Positions 25,897-37,928 of a stretch of 64,000 nt of DNA are shown here, in pieces. The stretch spans positions 124,001 to 188,000 of the forward strand of contig SAXG01000039.1 in NCBI GenBank assembly GCA_012932865.1. The letters run 5' to 3'. The first letter of the stretch is position 1. Each line of letters begins with the position of its first letter. The translations under genes and the position numbers were made by a program. The notes below the pieces were generated by a model, which did not search any database, was not told where the DNA came from, and saw nothing but the letters and a program-made list of their open reading frames with translations. Source of the stretch: Amylostereum areolatum. Lineage: Eukaryota; Basidiomycota; Agaricomycetes; Russulales; Stereaceae.

Positions 25897-27891
25897 ATGG
25901 ATGATGATGACGCCGATTATATGCAAGGGAGCGATGGAGAGGTGTGTGTCATATGCTCTACTTGGGCGATCAGCTCATTCTCGCTCAGGACTATGGCTTC
26001 GACTATTCCGATGGAGACGATGGAGAAGAGGGAGGGAGTGCCGACGTTGAGAATCTCTACTACACGGCGAAATGTACGCCCTTTGGATTCGATGCTAAAT
26101 TCAACTGGAATTTATTTCTTACAGCCAAGAAGGAAGATGACCCAGAACAAGCACTGAAAGAGTTCCGCGCCATCGTAGACCAAGAAGAAGAGAAAGGCGA
26201 CTGGTATGGGTATCCGTGATTTCCAGCAGATCCCTCTCATGCCATCGCTTTAGGGGATTTAAAGCTCTAAAACAGTCGACAAAACTGCTTTTTCTTGTTC
26301 TCCGTCGGCCTACAGAGGCGCTCAGAACGTACACTCAACTTTTGACATACACCAAATCTGCAGTGACACGAAACTACGCAGAGAAGACCATCAACGGCAT
26401 CTTGGACTACGTTGGGGGTGGCAAAGGTGGTCCGGTAGAGGTGGAAGTCTTAGAACGATTCTACCAGGTGACCAAGGATGCGTTGGAGGATGCGAAGAAC
26501 GAGGTATGTCCGTTACCTCCTGTATTATTATCACTCTTATTATCAGTCTTTGAACCCTCTTTCATCCAGCGACTCTCTGTTAAAACCAACCTGAAACTCG
26601 CCAAATTGTGGCTCGATCGTAAGGAGTATAGCCGCTTGTCGAAGGTATGAAAGATGAGTCTGTGCAGCTTTCCTTCCCTGAACAAGCCAATAGTTGATCA
26701 AAGACTTGCACAACGCCACCGGAACTAGCTCTGATAGCGATGATCAGTCGCAGAAGGGCACGCAGCTCCTGGAGGTATACGCGCTGGAAATCCAGATGTA
26801 CAATGAGACTCGCAACTACCCGAAATTAAAAGTTCGTCCGCCTTTCTTTGGATGACACAATGACCGCTCAGCTCCTTCTTACTCCACAGGAGATTTACAA
26901 TGCTTCTAACAGCGTTCGTTCCGCTATTCCACATCCACGCATCATGGGTATTATCAAGGAATGTGGAGGGAAGATGTGGATGGGAGAACGTCAGATACCT
27001 GTTTCATCCCTGCACTCGACAACTAACCTGTTCTGTAGGTCACTGGAGCAGGGCCAGTGAAGATTTCTTTGAATCGTTCCGCAACTACGACGAAGCCGGG
27101 TCTCCACAACGTATCCAAGTACTCAAGTATCTGGTGCTGGCCAATATGCTCACTGGCAGTGAGGTCAATCCCTTTGATAGCCAGGAAACCAAACCGTACG
27201 TCTGCCCGACGATGAATCTCAATGAATGCTGTCTTATTCCCACAGATATAAGAACGACCCACAAATTAAAGCCATGACTGATCTTGTTGACGCGTACCAG
27301 CGGCGTGAAGTCCATGCAGCTGAGAAGATCTTACGAGGTAACTCGTTAACACTCGTAATTTTGCTGTTCCTCAGCTAATCATCCGGTCTCCAGACAATCG
27401 AGCGACCATCATGGACGACGGCTTTATCCGTTCTTACATTGGCGAACTACTTCGTAGTCTCAGAACCCAGTACTTGATTGACCTCATCAAGCCATACTCC
27501 CGGCTTGAACTCTCCTTCCTAGCAAAAGTGCGATCATTACAGTTCAGTTTTCGGTGTTGCCCACTAACTATATCACAGCAATTGAACGTAGACAAGGATG
27601 AAGTAGAGGAGTTGTTGATCGAATTGATTCTTGATGGCAAAGTCGAAGGCAGGATTGATCAGGTCGCAATGCGTCTGGAACTTGACAAGAAGTACGTAGA
27701 TGTTCTGACAAACTGGACAGTCCAGTTGCCTAACAAGCCTTCCCAGACAATCACTCGACAAGCAACGTTACGCGGCGCTCGACAAATGGGCTGAATCGCT
27801 CGAGTCGGTCCATTCAGCTGTACTGGGCAAGAATTCAGGCGGTGGCATGGGCCGAGGAGTTGACTTCTCTGAGTCGTTCGGATTTCCTTGA
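25897..27891 (+). CDS. CSN2: COP9 signalosome subunit 2
   Basis: CSN2 is the scaffold subunit of the signalosome, which removes NEDD8 from cullins. The start ATG 25897 gives the acidic MDDDDADYMQGSDGE; an intron with GTGTGT donor follows, then DYGFDYSDGDDGEE and VENLYYTAK. The TPR-like solenoid reads ALKEFRAIVDQEEEKGDW, GFKALKQSTKLLF, RRPTEALRTYTQLL and NYAEKTINGILDYV. The PCI domain includes FFESFRNYDEAGSPQRIQVLKYLVLANML, FIRSYIGELLRSLRTQYLIDLIKPYSRLELSFLAK and ELILDGKVEGRIDQV. It ends GMGRGVDFSESFGFP and TGA at 27889-27891. All segments align with the usual CSN2 order and length (about 480 residues), with about ten short introns. It converges on mL40, 228 bp away. Confidence 0.95.
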
Positions 27892-28119
27892 AACACATAA
27901 TGTAGGGGAAACTTGTGACCTGCCATCTGTTCATCGCACCCTCGCTAGATGTATTACCACTGGGCTTTCAATGTATCATAAACTCTGCACGTATTCTGTC
28001 TGTCACGACGATTGTAAGAAAGAGCCGGAGCCGTGAGTGTATCACGCATTGACCGACCTGTAGCATCAAAGTGGCGTAAAAATGAGCAACTGGAATGGGG
28101 GAAAGATACAAGACTCACG

Positions 28120-28698
28120 TTACGATGACCCATTGGTAATAATTGGCGTCCACTCATATGACCATCCATCGCGAGACGGTGTGTCAGTGGGCACGCGCAG
28201 TTCACGGGGGAACAAGCCAGGCAACCTCGCCTCCATTGCCTTCCTTTCCGGAACCCGCATTGTCTTCGCCGCCTCTACGTCCGCCGCACTCCTTTCCCTT
28301 GGGTCCACTGGTCTATTTGCTTCCCTGTACAACTGCGGGTCGATCTTCTCTAGCTCGTCCATCGCGCGTTTCATACATTCATACTTCCTCGACAACTCCG
28401 CCTCGCGCTTTCGTCGAATGTGTCGTTGGTGGAGGAGCCAGGCACGCTCGATCGTCTCGTGGGCCTGTTTTGAGGGAATAGCGCGTTGGAGTGCGCGCGC
28501 AACATCAGGCCGCCATGTGCCCGTGGGCGAAGCCCGGTTGCGGATGTTTGGGGGGTAGAGGGTACGACGGAGGATCTCTTTGGTAGGATCGGAGCCACCA
28601 CCTTCTTGACGGGCTGCGTAGCGTACGGATGTCTGTGCGACACGAAGGGAGAGTTTAGTGCGTCCGGGTGCGAGGAAAGATGAAGCCATGGCTGCCAT
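28120..28698 (-). CDS. MRPL28: Mitochondrial large-subunit ribosomal protein mL40
   Basis: A single open frame of about 190 residues beginning at MAAMASSF (ATG 28698; the second ATG at 28689 is also possible). The first 30 residues are basic and lack acids, as in a mitochondrial presequence (LAPGRTKLSLRVAQTSVRYA). The body reads DPTKEILRRTLYPPN, TWRPDVARALQRAIPSKQAHETIERAW, RRKREAELSRKYECMKRAMDELE and GLFPRELRVPTDTPSRDGWSYEW, which matches the fungal mL40 (yeast MRPL28) family as I recall it. The frame continues further upstream but without the presequence character. The stop is TAA at 28120-28122. Convergent with CSN2. The family assignment rests on recalled similarity rather than a search. 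Confidence 0.8.
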   Translation of the reverse strand: MAAMASSFLAPGRTKLSLRVAQTSVRYAARQEGGGSDPTKEILRRTLYPPNIRNRASPTGTWRPDVARALQRAIPSKQAHETIERAWLLHQRHIRRKREAELSRKYECMKRAMDELEKIDPQLYREANRPVDPRERSAADVEAAKTMRVPERKAMEARLPGLFPRELRVPTDTPSRDGWSYEWTPIITNGSS

Positions 28699-28873
28699 GC
28701 CGAGTATGACCGCAAGTAGCACACTGATGAAAGAACGGACGTGCCAGCAATTCATGCTCCGCATCCGGCTCGCAAACTCACGCGCACGTGCGGCCGCGTC
28801 GACTCGGTCAAGCCCGTCAAGGAAATCTATCCAAGTTACATAAGCTTATCCTTCCCTGTCTCGAGAGTCGATA

Positions 28874-28945
28874 CAGCTATTCCCAAAAACCATGTCCCGC
28901 GCGTGAGAATCCCCTTGAAATAATCAGAAAATTCGAAAAATCAAG
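28874..28945 (+). repeat. Left terminal inverted repeat
   Basis: About 72 bp, starting CAGCTATTCCC and running into an AT-rich tail (GAAATAATCAGAAAATTCG). It is the reverse complement of 29891-29963, with perfect match over the outer 36 bp. Confidence 0.85.
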
Positions 28946-29890
28946 AAAATGTGTATCTGGTAAAGAACACCGCTCTGTGCCATCCTACATGATCAGCGAA
29001 GACATCTATGCGTATGTGTGTGGTTGGAGCGCACCCGGAGAAGAGGACGATGCGAAACGGCGCAATGGGAGCCATGAACGGGGTTTGAACTCGTTCTCCA
29101 ACGTCAGCCAGCCTCCCGCTTTTTATCTCCATCTCGACCTGTCTCCTTCCGTCTTATGACCCTTTTAAATGGTCCATACGTGCATCCTATGCCATCCAGC
29201 GCAATTTTCGTGGCCTCCCTGCGCCTTGATGACCCTTTACAAGATGCTCGCGATAGACGCCCAACAGCGCGGAGGACGTCCTCTCCCTCCCACTGGCACC
29301 CACCGCCCTTTCACCATCAAGAACCCACAAGGTGCATTGAAAGCTTCACAGGGTGATATATGTGCATAACGATGGCTGCTGGGAACGTGTAGGAATGGGT
29401 ACTTTGCACTGTCGAGGCGGATGGTCGCCCTGGGTGAGTCCTCTTCTTCTCCACTTCATCCAAACTTTGTCCCCGCATTTCTTCCACCTAAGATACATCT
29501 ATACACCGCCCATCATATGATAAGTGCGCCAGATGCACTGTCCCCACGATTCAATGTAATATCAGCGCGGCCCTGTGCTGTCTTTGTAGTTGGCAGCCCC
29601 GTTCCTCTTCCTCCTGTTCTGTATCTGTCCTACATACATTCCTGCATGAAATACACTCGTCTGGAACACTCTTGTAGCAATGCATGCTCACCATCTACCA
29701 CCCACTCGAGTTTGGCGCGTTATCGCAGGTTATCGCGCGCGTCTCGTTGACATCGCGTATGATCCGTATTGCGGGTATATCTCATTGAATTGATATATCC
29801 TGTGCATGTATCTAGCTTGCTGGTCCCCAATGACACCTAACTAGCCCGAAGGATGTGCCCCACACCTCGTTTACCGTCTCCTATGCATTT

Positions 29891-29963
29891 GTTCAATTTT
29901 CCGAATTTTCCGATTATTTCAGGGGGGTTCTCACGCGCGGGACATGGTTTTTGGGAATAGCTG
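29891..29963 (-). repeat. Right terminal inverted repeat
   Basis: About 73 bp ending GGGAATAGCTG just before TA. It mirrors the left arm, with the mismatches gathered in the inner half. Confidence 0.85.
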
Positions 29964-29965
29964 TA

Positions 29966-32037
29966 ACTCATCTTCGAATCCTCCGCCCTCTACATAAAGC
30001 GTGAAACAGTCTTACCTGGTAAGCAGTAACTATAGCTCTTGCATATAATGACCGTAGGCTACCGGGGACTTGACACCGAACGGAGAGCTCGGAATTTTCA
30101 ATTGAGATGTACTACTGGGGCCCAACACTGTTGACTGGCGTGGCGTCACGCATACGCTCCCCCCATTCTCCCCCAGGGGCCCAAATATGGGTCTTTATCT
30201 CCCAAACACAATCACCCACGGTAGACACGCTTACGGCACTAAGATCACAGCAGCGACTCGATCCTTGCTCAACGGAATGGGACCCGTCTGTACTCAGAAG
30301 ACATACACCGTGTTCGGTCTACGCCCCCCGTAGCTGTAACTCGTGGTCGCCGCTGGAGGACAGAGACGCCGCATATATATTGGATAAGGTGTCTCTTCTT
30401 TATCTTGCCGTACCCACGGAACGTAGCAAGGCTTTCTCACAACATCATCTGCTATGAAAGCCGACCTCACGGAAGCGAGCCGAGGTGTTTATTATACGTG
30501 CGACATGTACTCAACGCCGTAAGCTTCCCAGGGCTCCATCCGCGCTACCGGAAATAACAAACCAAATACAGTATCGTTTAGATGTGCGTTTAATTCCCTC
30601 CTTCCATTCCTGGTATCCCGATGGAAAAAGGATAGACAAGAAGCGCCACAGTGCCCAGGGCTCTCGAGGAGTCGCGAAAAGAGTCATGTCAGCTCACTGT
30701 TCTAAACACAGGCAAGTAAGGCCAAAGCCTAAGTGCTGGCGATGACTTTCACCTCCCCTCACCACACGGGTCAAATCTCACTTCGGCAGTTACTTGCGTC
30801 TTCCATAAGGTTCTTCCGCACTGAACATGGTGGGGTACCTTTTCTATCACTGGGAGGTTCGTTTGCCGCGCGTCCACCTTGCTTTTACAGAGACTGAGCG
30901 ATAGGTTTCCGCTTGTAGAAATTCGTCCCTGACGCTCTGCAAAAGCGCGCACTCTCCCAAGAGCACACAGTCGTATGCGTTCACTTCTGATACGAGGCAA
31001 GTCTCAGCTCCTAATTCATTTGCGCCCGCCGATGAATTAAAACAATGTTCTCCAACGCAGCATTCGCTTGTGCAGACGACTGCACTTGAGATTCTTTTTG
31101 CATTACACCGTAGGCTCGATGTCCCGCTGGATCGGGCTCCCGCGTGCCCTACATCGCATATCCCATGCCAGGAGCGTAAGGAAATCGCATTAATCACTCG
31201 GTGGTTTAAATGAAATACACACCATGGCGACGCGGTAAAATTGGCGCAGTCCACCGCAAGGTGTTTTGATTCTTGATGACAGCTTCAAGTAGAATGTCTG
31301 GGAGTTGTTTTGAAACCGCTTCCGTGACGTACGACATACACGCAAGCCTTACTCAGACTGGTAATCCTCTGAGACTTGGTAAGGCCGTTCTGTTTACACG
31401 CCGATTGTACCAGCCGGGCCTTGTCCTGCTCCAGCAACATGTGCATATCTGTAAATGGTATCTCGATCCTTCTTAGCCTAAGCCTGTGACTTTGCAGAAG
31501 ATGCCGGCAGGCACAAGGCAGGCAAGTGCCAACTCCAAGGGTCCGTCACATCCGCCACTCGCAGGACCGTGGAGACAATCTGTTTGGTGGGATCCAGGGG
31601 ATCGCCTATGGGACCAGGGAGCCGGTGTATTAATGTACATTGCATGTCAGGTCTACCGTCTGGGTTTGTTTGTGGCCATCTTTGAGAGGCAGTGTTCACT
31701 GGCAAGTCACACTGTTTAGTAGTCCTGCTAATTCGGCTCCAGGTTACCACTGAGGTTATTACTGTACTTCTCTCTGGAGTTTTGATTCTTACTATGTTTT
31801 GCGTGCATGCTGTGCATGTAACTGTACTTTACTACTTATAATACGAGCAAAATACTCACGACAATGATCGGCGCTCGCGACTTCGTCGCGACTCACTGAC
31901 GGTCACAAGCCGTCTCACATCACGTGCATGATATTGGCCGCGGGATTCCTCGCTGTCCTTTTCACTGACCCATATTGTCCACTACACTTCTCCGTTCATC
32001 ACATCTAAACCGTCGTCACTTCTCCGTTTCTCTGCAG
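29966..32037. other. 2.1 kb without a supported gene
   Basis: Open frames here are short, lack known motifs and lack paired splice signals. A GGGGCCCA word occurs twice, near 30117 and 30176, in inverted self-complementary form. The last 120 bp must hold the uL1m promoter: CACGTG is at 31921-31926, 112 bp before the start codon. The stretch may include decayed repeats, but I see no second copy of the adjacent transposon arms. Confidence 0.5.
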
Positions 32038-33152
32038 ATGTTTGGCGCGTACTTGGTAAAGGCATGTCGTCAAGTTCCACTGTCTGCTTACGCGACGCCT
32101 TCGGTATGCATCATTAGTTCATAACAGAACACGGGTACCTCTAACTGTACCAATGTATAGGTGCTGGGAGCTGCACGCACTTTTAGCTCCACCCATCCAG
32201 TTTTGGCGCGCAAAGTGGTGAAAGCTGCGCCAAAGAAGACAATAGTAAAGAAGAGGAAAGCACGGAAGAGTATCTACGACTCGGAGAAGATGACACTCAC
32301 TGACGCTATCAACGTCCTTCGCGTACGTTGGCCACAATATCTCTATGGACTCTCTCATACGCTCCATAGGCCGTTGAAGTTGGTTCCCCGAACGCGACCT
32401 ATGAACTCACTGTGAAAACAGGGATGCCAAAGGGAACTACTATCCCCAAGGGTCGCATCAGTCTACCACGGGAGCCCAAGGAGAAAGAAAAGGACCGAAT
32501 TCTTGTCTTTGCCGAGGGACGTCAGGCGGAGGATGCGAAGAAGGCCGGTGCGGACATCGTTGGTGGTTCAGAGCTCATTGAAGGCGTTTGTTCCCTCTCC
32601 TTTCCATACACACATGTCCGTCTCACTAGCCGTCTCAGATTATCAACGGTCGCCACCAGGCTACCATGTTTCTCTGTACGCCGGCTCTCATACGCGCCAT
32701 TACTCCCAGACTGGGACGTGTGCTGGGTCCGCGGGGTCTCATGCCTTCAGAGCGCCGGGGAACTGTGACGGACGATGTGGCAGGGTTCATTCGTCGTCTG
32801 CAGGGCACCAACGAGTGGAAAGGCGATAAAGCGGGTACTATCCGCACCCCCATAGCCAAAGTTAGTCCTCTTTCCATTTCGCTTGCCTTGCTAGCTCACA
32901 GTCCCAGCTCCACTTCCCCATTGAGGATGTTGTCAAAAACGTCCGCCACTTCCTGAGTGTGGTCAAGCGCGCTACAGGAAATGCGCGCGATCCTATTGCG
33001 GAGAGGAAACGGAAAGGCTCTCCCAAACCAGGTTTGTTCCCTTACCTGGTGCATGGAGGAGGCCGCTGATTTCGTTTTTCGCAGTGAACGCTATTACTAG
33101 AGTTATCTTGAGCTCGAGGCAAGGGCCCGGTATTCAAGTGTCGGACGCATAG
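32038..33152 (+). CDS. MRPL1: Mitochondrial large-subunit ribosomal protein uL1
   Basis: uL1m forms the L1 stalk of the mitochondrial ribosome. The start ATG 32038 gives a basic presequence (MFGAYLVKACRQVPLSAYA), interrupted by an intron, then RTFSSTHPVLARKVVKAAPKK. The mature part reads SIYDSEKMTLTDAINVLR, NATYELTVKTGMPKGTTIPKGRISLP, DRILVFAEGRQAEDAKKAGADIVGGSELIEG, ITPRLGRVLGPRGLMPSERRGTVTDDV and FPIEDVVKNVRHFLSVV. The LGPRGLMP motif is diagnostic of the L1 family. It ends GPGIQVSDA and TAG at 33150-33152. Six introns or so, all about 50-60 bp. Convergent with the coiled-coil gene. Confidence 0.94.
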
Positions 33153-33350
33153 CCGCTATTACGTCCTCTGCTAAGTTCTTTCCTGACAATGGCATTCCCT
33201 GTTCGTCGTGAACCTGTACTTCGAACCCTTGAAGAGGGAGTCGCTCGATGCCATGGAACCATGATCCGCCAACACATAATATTGTAGAGCTCGTATTATA
33301 AGCATATGTCGATAAATATCAGGAGCGACCTGCCGATCCCGGTTCTCCCC

Positions 33351-36140
33351 TCAAAGGATAACCAACTCTCCCCGACAGGAATGACACCAAAATATATGCG
33401 ACTCGTCCAAAAACTGTGGCCGTTTCAGTGGCGATCCGGGTGCCGAACTACCCTTCGCCGAGTGCACCTCCGATACAGTGGCAAGCGGCATGGGGGTCAT
33501 CGCGCGTGAAGGCGGATGCGATCCCACCGCTGCAACCTCGCTGTCGATGCGTGCCTTCAGCATGCCTAGGCTGACTTTGCGTTTGTGGCGCGTTTCAGGC
33601 GAAAGGTTCGCTCCGAACGCGGGCTGGGTCGGCCCTGTCGGATGCCCACCACTGCTCCGTCGTGAGTTGAATGACGTTCGACGAAGGTCGTCCGAATGGT
33701 TTTTGGCACGACTTGGAGGACGGGACGGGACATCAGGGGAGAATGGCCGAGGAGGGACGCGAGACGCGTTGGAGGACCGTACTTGCACAAGCTGATCTTC
33801 GAGAGTGGAGATTTGTTTCTGGAATGCATGTGCGCGAGCGTCTGCCTCGAATAAAGAAGTTTGGAGGGCGCGGATCTGGGATTGCGCAGCAGAAAGCTCC
33901 AGGTGATGTTGTTGCTTCAGCGCACTGAGCATCTCCTTGTCCAAGGATGGCGACTTCGGGTTGGTTGAAAGCACGGAGAGCTCAGCGTGCAGCTGCTCGA
34001 GTTCCTCATCCTTGGCAATTAGGTCCGCTCGTAGGCCTTCCACATCCGTTCGTGCCCGTTCCAGGAAATCTTCTTGCTCCATTGCAGCAAGCTTGGTCTC
34101 CTCTAGCTCGTGTCGGGCCGACGAAAGCTCCTCTGTGAGCATTCGAGACGTCTGCGTCATCCGGTCCAGTTGCTCGGTTTGTCGACCAACTATTTGTCGT
34201 TGCGTTGTACGATCGACTTCGAGATCCCGGATGCTCGCGTGCGCCTCGTCGATTTCGGTCTGTAATTCAGCGTAGCCCCGCTGCAAGTCATCCATGGCAT
34301 CTTGAGAAGACGCTCGGTCTCGTTCGCGAGCTGCCAAGGCGTCCCGTAGTTGTTCTTCGAGTTGTTCGTGTTGGTCCTGAAGCTCGTGTAAGGATGACTC
34401 CAAGTGAGCAATGACGCTGTCCCGCTCATGAAGCGCATTCTCCAGGGCTGTGGCATTTTCCGTGAGCTCGAGCTTCAGATCCGTGAGTTCGACGATTTTC
34501 GGTCGCATCTCTTCCAAGGATCGCATGAGAGAAGTGCCTTCGGCTTGAAGGTCTCGCTGAATCCTCTCCGCCTCCTCCGCCCGTCGCGTGGCGCCACGCA
34601 GGTCGGCTTGGACACTCTGAAGCTGACGCATACTCGCAATGTGCTCAACAGTGACTCTGGAAACGGCTTCTTGATACTCGGATGCTGCATGCTTCGCCGA
34701 TTGCAACTGTGTCTGAAGGATCGCATTCTCTTGGGAGAGCGTGTCACGTACGCCTCTTACAGATGCAATCTCTTGTTGAGCCTGCGCATGGAGCTCTTCA
34801 AGGTCCGAGCACTTCGCGGCCCATTCGGCTTCAGAGTCGGCCCGAGAACGAAGTTGCGTGTCAGCCTCGTCGAGTTCCGTTTTGAGGACAGCGTGAGCCT
34901 GTACCACAAAACATAGGAATAAGGATTAAAGACGCGATGGTGAATTGGTCTTATGCACCTGCTTAAGTTTTGATAGTTGAAGCTCGAGCTCCGTTGCATG
35001 GTCCTGGACGTTCTGAAGCGATGCTTCAAGGCGTTCGACACTATCGTCACTCTGAATTTGCTCCTCGAGTTCTCGCACGCGTCTCTGTGATTGCTCAGCT
35101 TCCGCTTTGTATTCATCCACGGAGCCTTTGGTCAGCTGTAGCTCCCGCTCCTGATAAAAATGGCGGTCGTTAAGATGTATTCACGGAATGCAATGCAACC
35201 TAAAGAAGAAGAAACGGCAATGCAATGTGACACGTACCTGCTCTTTGCATCGGTCATGTAACCCCTTCTCCTTCTCGGTGAGTTCCGTGATTTGGGAAAG
35301 GGTGGAGCGGGCGTCTTCCTCTAACGCGTTGACTCGTTCCCGGAGAGCTTGGGAAGTGGTACGTTCTTCCTGTAACAGCTTTTCACTCTGTTCAGCCCCT
35401 ACAATGACGAGCGAGAGTGTTTGGTTAGCGCTCCGACGCGGTGCGAATGACCCGTACGTACTCGTCTCAATATCTGACAGACGCTCCAGAGACGCGCCAA
35501 GGGAGGCCTTTTCAGAGACAAGGAACGATATTGTCTGCTGATTGCTCTGAATCACGGACCGAAGCGACTCGAGCTCCTCGCCTGGCGGTAAGGACAAACT
35601 AGTGGACGGGGAAAGGATGGGTACGTGAGAAGCTTTCGCTTGAACGGGGATGGGGGAGTGAACTGGCGCCGGAGAAGGTGTAGCACTCGGAGGAGCTGTA
35701 AGCGGTGGAGAAAGAACTGACGGGGTCCCTACACGCGGTAAGGACGACAACCAAGCTGCGTCGGAGGTCGATTCGCCGGGGCCACTGTTCGTAAACCTGA
35801 ACCAGGGAAGAGCGCCGTTAGCAAAGGGGATCAGATCGCCAGACTGAGAGAACACACAAGTCGCCGAGGTCGGCTTTGGAACGGTCCTCGTCTGTAGCTT
35901 GAGGTTCTGAGAATGCAGGGGATTGTGTCCTGGCTAAGGGTGAACTAGGAGTAGGGGATGCCGCATCTGCCCTATTGGCACCAGCGGCAAGAGGCTTCTT
36001 CTGCCTTTTCTTGTTTAGCTACGAAGAAAGGTAGGCGTCAGAGTCCACTGGTTATTCGTGCAATACGAAGGTACGGTAGAGACAGTACCTACCAACGCCT
36101 TGGCTCTGGCTGCCCTTGCTGCCCTGTCTTCGTCTGACAT
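33351..36140 (-). CDS. Long coiled-coil protein, golgin-like
   Basis: The start ATG 36140 gives MSDEDRAARAARAKAL, followed after an intron by a lysine-rich NKKRQKK, then about 150 residues rich in Ser, Pro and Ala. From about 35600 down to 33800 the sequence is heptad coiled coil for roughly 550 residues (LKTELDEADTQLRSRADSE, LEELHAQAQQEIASVRG, ELEQLHAELSVLS). The tail is basic and Ser/Pro-rich (TSFNSRRSSGG, RHKRKVSLGMLKARIDSEV) and ends RGELVIL with TGA at 33351-33353. The short basic amino end followed by a disordered linker and a rod recalls GM130/Bug1-type golgins, which tether vesicles at the cis-Golgi, but this is a resemblance in architecture only. It could be another coiled-coil scaffold. 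The gene itself is well supported. Confidence 0.75.
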
Positions 36141-36663
36141 TCGCTTTCCAGAAAGAGACAAGACGGTTGCTGTATACGCCGATGGAAGGAGGACGAGCAA
36201 AAGAATGTATGCAAGCGCTAGGTGTGAGAGTCGAGACGAACGAGATGGACTTATTCTGTAGACGTGTTGCCTTGCGCGCCGCGTTAGCGCGTTTGGGCAC
36301 GTGCGAATTTTCACTCAAAACCAAATCGAGTTCCAGTCTGGTTCCTTGTCACGGCACCATAGGTTTATATTCGAACCAAGCACGACAGGCAATGTAAGGC
36401 GCAGAAGGAGTATAAGAGAACAAAACCGTAAGAGATAGAGAGGGAACACATAGGCACAACAGAAATAGCGGCCTTGGCAGATGATGGCGCCCAAAATTCC
36501 GTAAAGAGCGACTCGAGCACGCTGGGATACATACGCGCTGTGGGAAGTGAAGGATATAGAAGAGGATAGATATCGAATGCCGATAGCAAGTAAAAGCGGG
36601 AATATATGTATGTCACAACACGGGCAAAAGGGGTATGACAGCGTGTACGACTTCACCAGGAGT
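36141..36663. promoter_or_regulatory. Promoter of the coiled-coil gene and 3' end of G-beta
   Basis: 523 bp between two genes that both read leftward. CACGTG occurs at 36298-36303, about 160 bp upstream of the coiled-coil gene start. No gene is supported within it. Confidence 0.4.
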
Positions 36664-37928
36664 TTATGCCCACACCTAGATCTTCTCTTAGTAGTGAAGA
36701 CGACCGTAAAGGGGGAAAGGCGAACCTTAAGTGTGCTGTCCCAACTACCTGTGCACAAAGCCATACCATCTGTGCTGACACCCAAGCAGCTGACGCGGTT
36801 CTCGTGACCAGTGAGAACGCCGACACGCTCGCCTTTCAGGGTATCCCACACGTTGCACGTCCAGTCATCATAACCGCCAAACAGAATGCGGCCAGAGATG
36901 GAAAACGCAACGGACGTGATACCACAGAGGATGTTGTCGTGGGTGTACGCGTTCAGCTCCCTGTCGGCTCGGATGTCGAACAAACGGCAGGAAGCATCGT
37001 CGGATCCTGTAGCGAAGGCATCTCCGTTTGGGAAAAATCTGTGTCTCAATTGTCAGAAAGCGGGAGGAAGCTGAAGAAACGAGTTGAACGTACTGGACGG
37101 CATTGATGTCCGACTCATGTCCCGTGAATGTTTGAGTGGCTTTGCCACTCCTGATGTCCCACAGTTTGGCAGTCGCGTCGCAAGCACCAGAGACAAAGGT
37201 GTTCTGGTTTGGACCGAGAGAAAGACTGATACCCGTCAGACGATCCGAATTGACGAGACGAAGAGGACGCATACATACCTCATAACATCACCGGTGTGGT
37301 CGCTGAACTCAACAACGCGGACGCCTGCTTCGATGTCCCATAGCATGCACGTCATGTCGCCGGAACTTGTGACTATCTGGCGGTCATTGATGAAACGGCA
37401 GCAAGACAGATAGCCCGAGTGAGCGCTAAGCTCGCGAGCGCCTTTGATGCCGTTGCCTTCTTTGTTATGAAGGTTGTAGATGGAGCAGATGTTGTCGAGA
37501 CCGCCGCAGGCGACGAAGTTGCCAGATGGAGAGTAGGCGCATGTCATAACCCAGCTGGATCGGAGGGGGATGGCGTGGACTTTATTGGTAGTGTATGCAT
37601 CCCAGACGATGAGCTTCCCGTCCTGTGATGCTGACACGAGATGCCTCTTGTCGGTCGCCCAGTGCATAGCGTATATCTTAGCGAGGTGACCGCGCAACGC
37701 ACGGCGGGGGCGCATTACAATACGAGGGAGAGGGTCAACCTCAGCTGCCATGGCGCGGACTATGTTGGATGATAGGTAAGACTATCAGCGAAATGTGGAA
37801 AACTAGTGAAACTCACGGCTGGTGTCCGCGGACGACTCGCGTTTTGCCCTGATTCTCTCCTTCAAACTGTCACCCTCGCGGCGGGCGGCGGCAATACGCT
37901 CCTGGATATCGCTTTGACCTTGAGACAT
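36664..37928 (-). CDS. GPB1: Heterotrimeric G-protein beta subunit
   Basis: G-beta pairs with G-gamma and transmits pheromone and nutrient signals at the plasma membrane. The start ATG 37928 gives [19 protein letters not shown], a helix that pairs with gamma. Seven WD repeats follow: [86 protein letters not shown] with [43 protein letters not shown] and [21 protein letters not shown]. The last intron (acceptor ...GATCTAG) restores [10 protein letters not shown] before TAA at 36664-36666, the usual carboxyl end. Length is near the normal 340-350 residues. Six or so introns. Near-certain identification; symbol follows basidiomycete usage. Confidence 0.95.

Larger units (their letters stand above)
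28874..29963. mobile_element. Non-autonomous DNA transposon (large MITE) with TIRs and TA flanks
   Basis: A segment of 1,090 bp bounded by inverted repeats. Reading in from each end, both start CAGCTATTCCCAAAAACC. The outer 36 bp are identical in the two arms and 62 bp match with 3 mismatches. Each arm is directly preceded or followed by TA (28872-28873 and 29964-29965), which fits the TA target duplication of Tc1/mariner-like elements. The interior has only short open frames and nothing like a transposase, so it would need enzyme supplied in trans. Superfamily assignment is inferred from the TA flanks and the CAG start of the repeats. Confidence 0.8.

Noticed and set aside
29023..29103. tRNA-like fold: a 7-bp perfect stem GTTGGAG/CTCCAAC with a T-loop-like GGTTTGAAC near its 3' side
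   Set aside because: There is no A-box or D-arm, the T-stem pairs poorly in the proper register, and it lies inside the transposon, so a chance hairpin is more likely.
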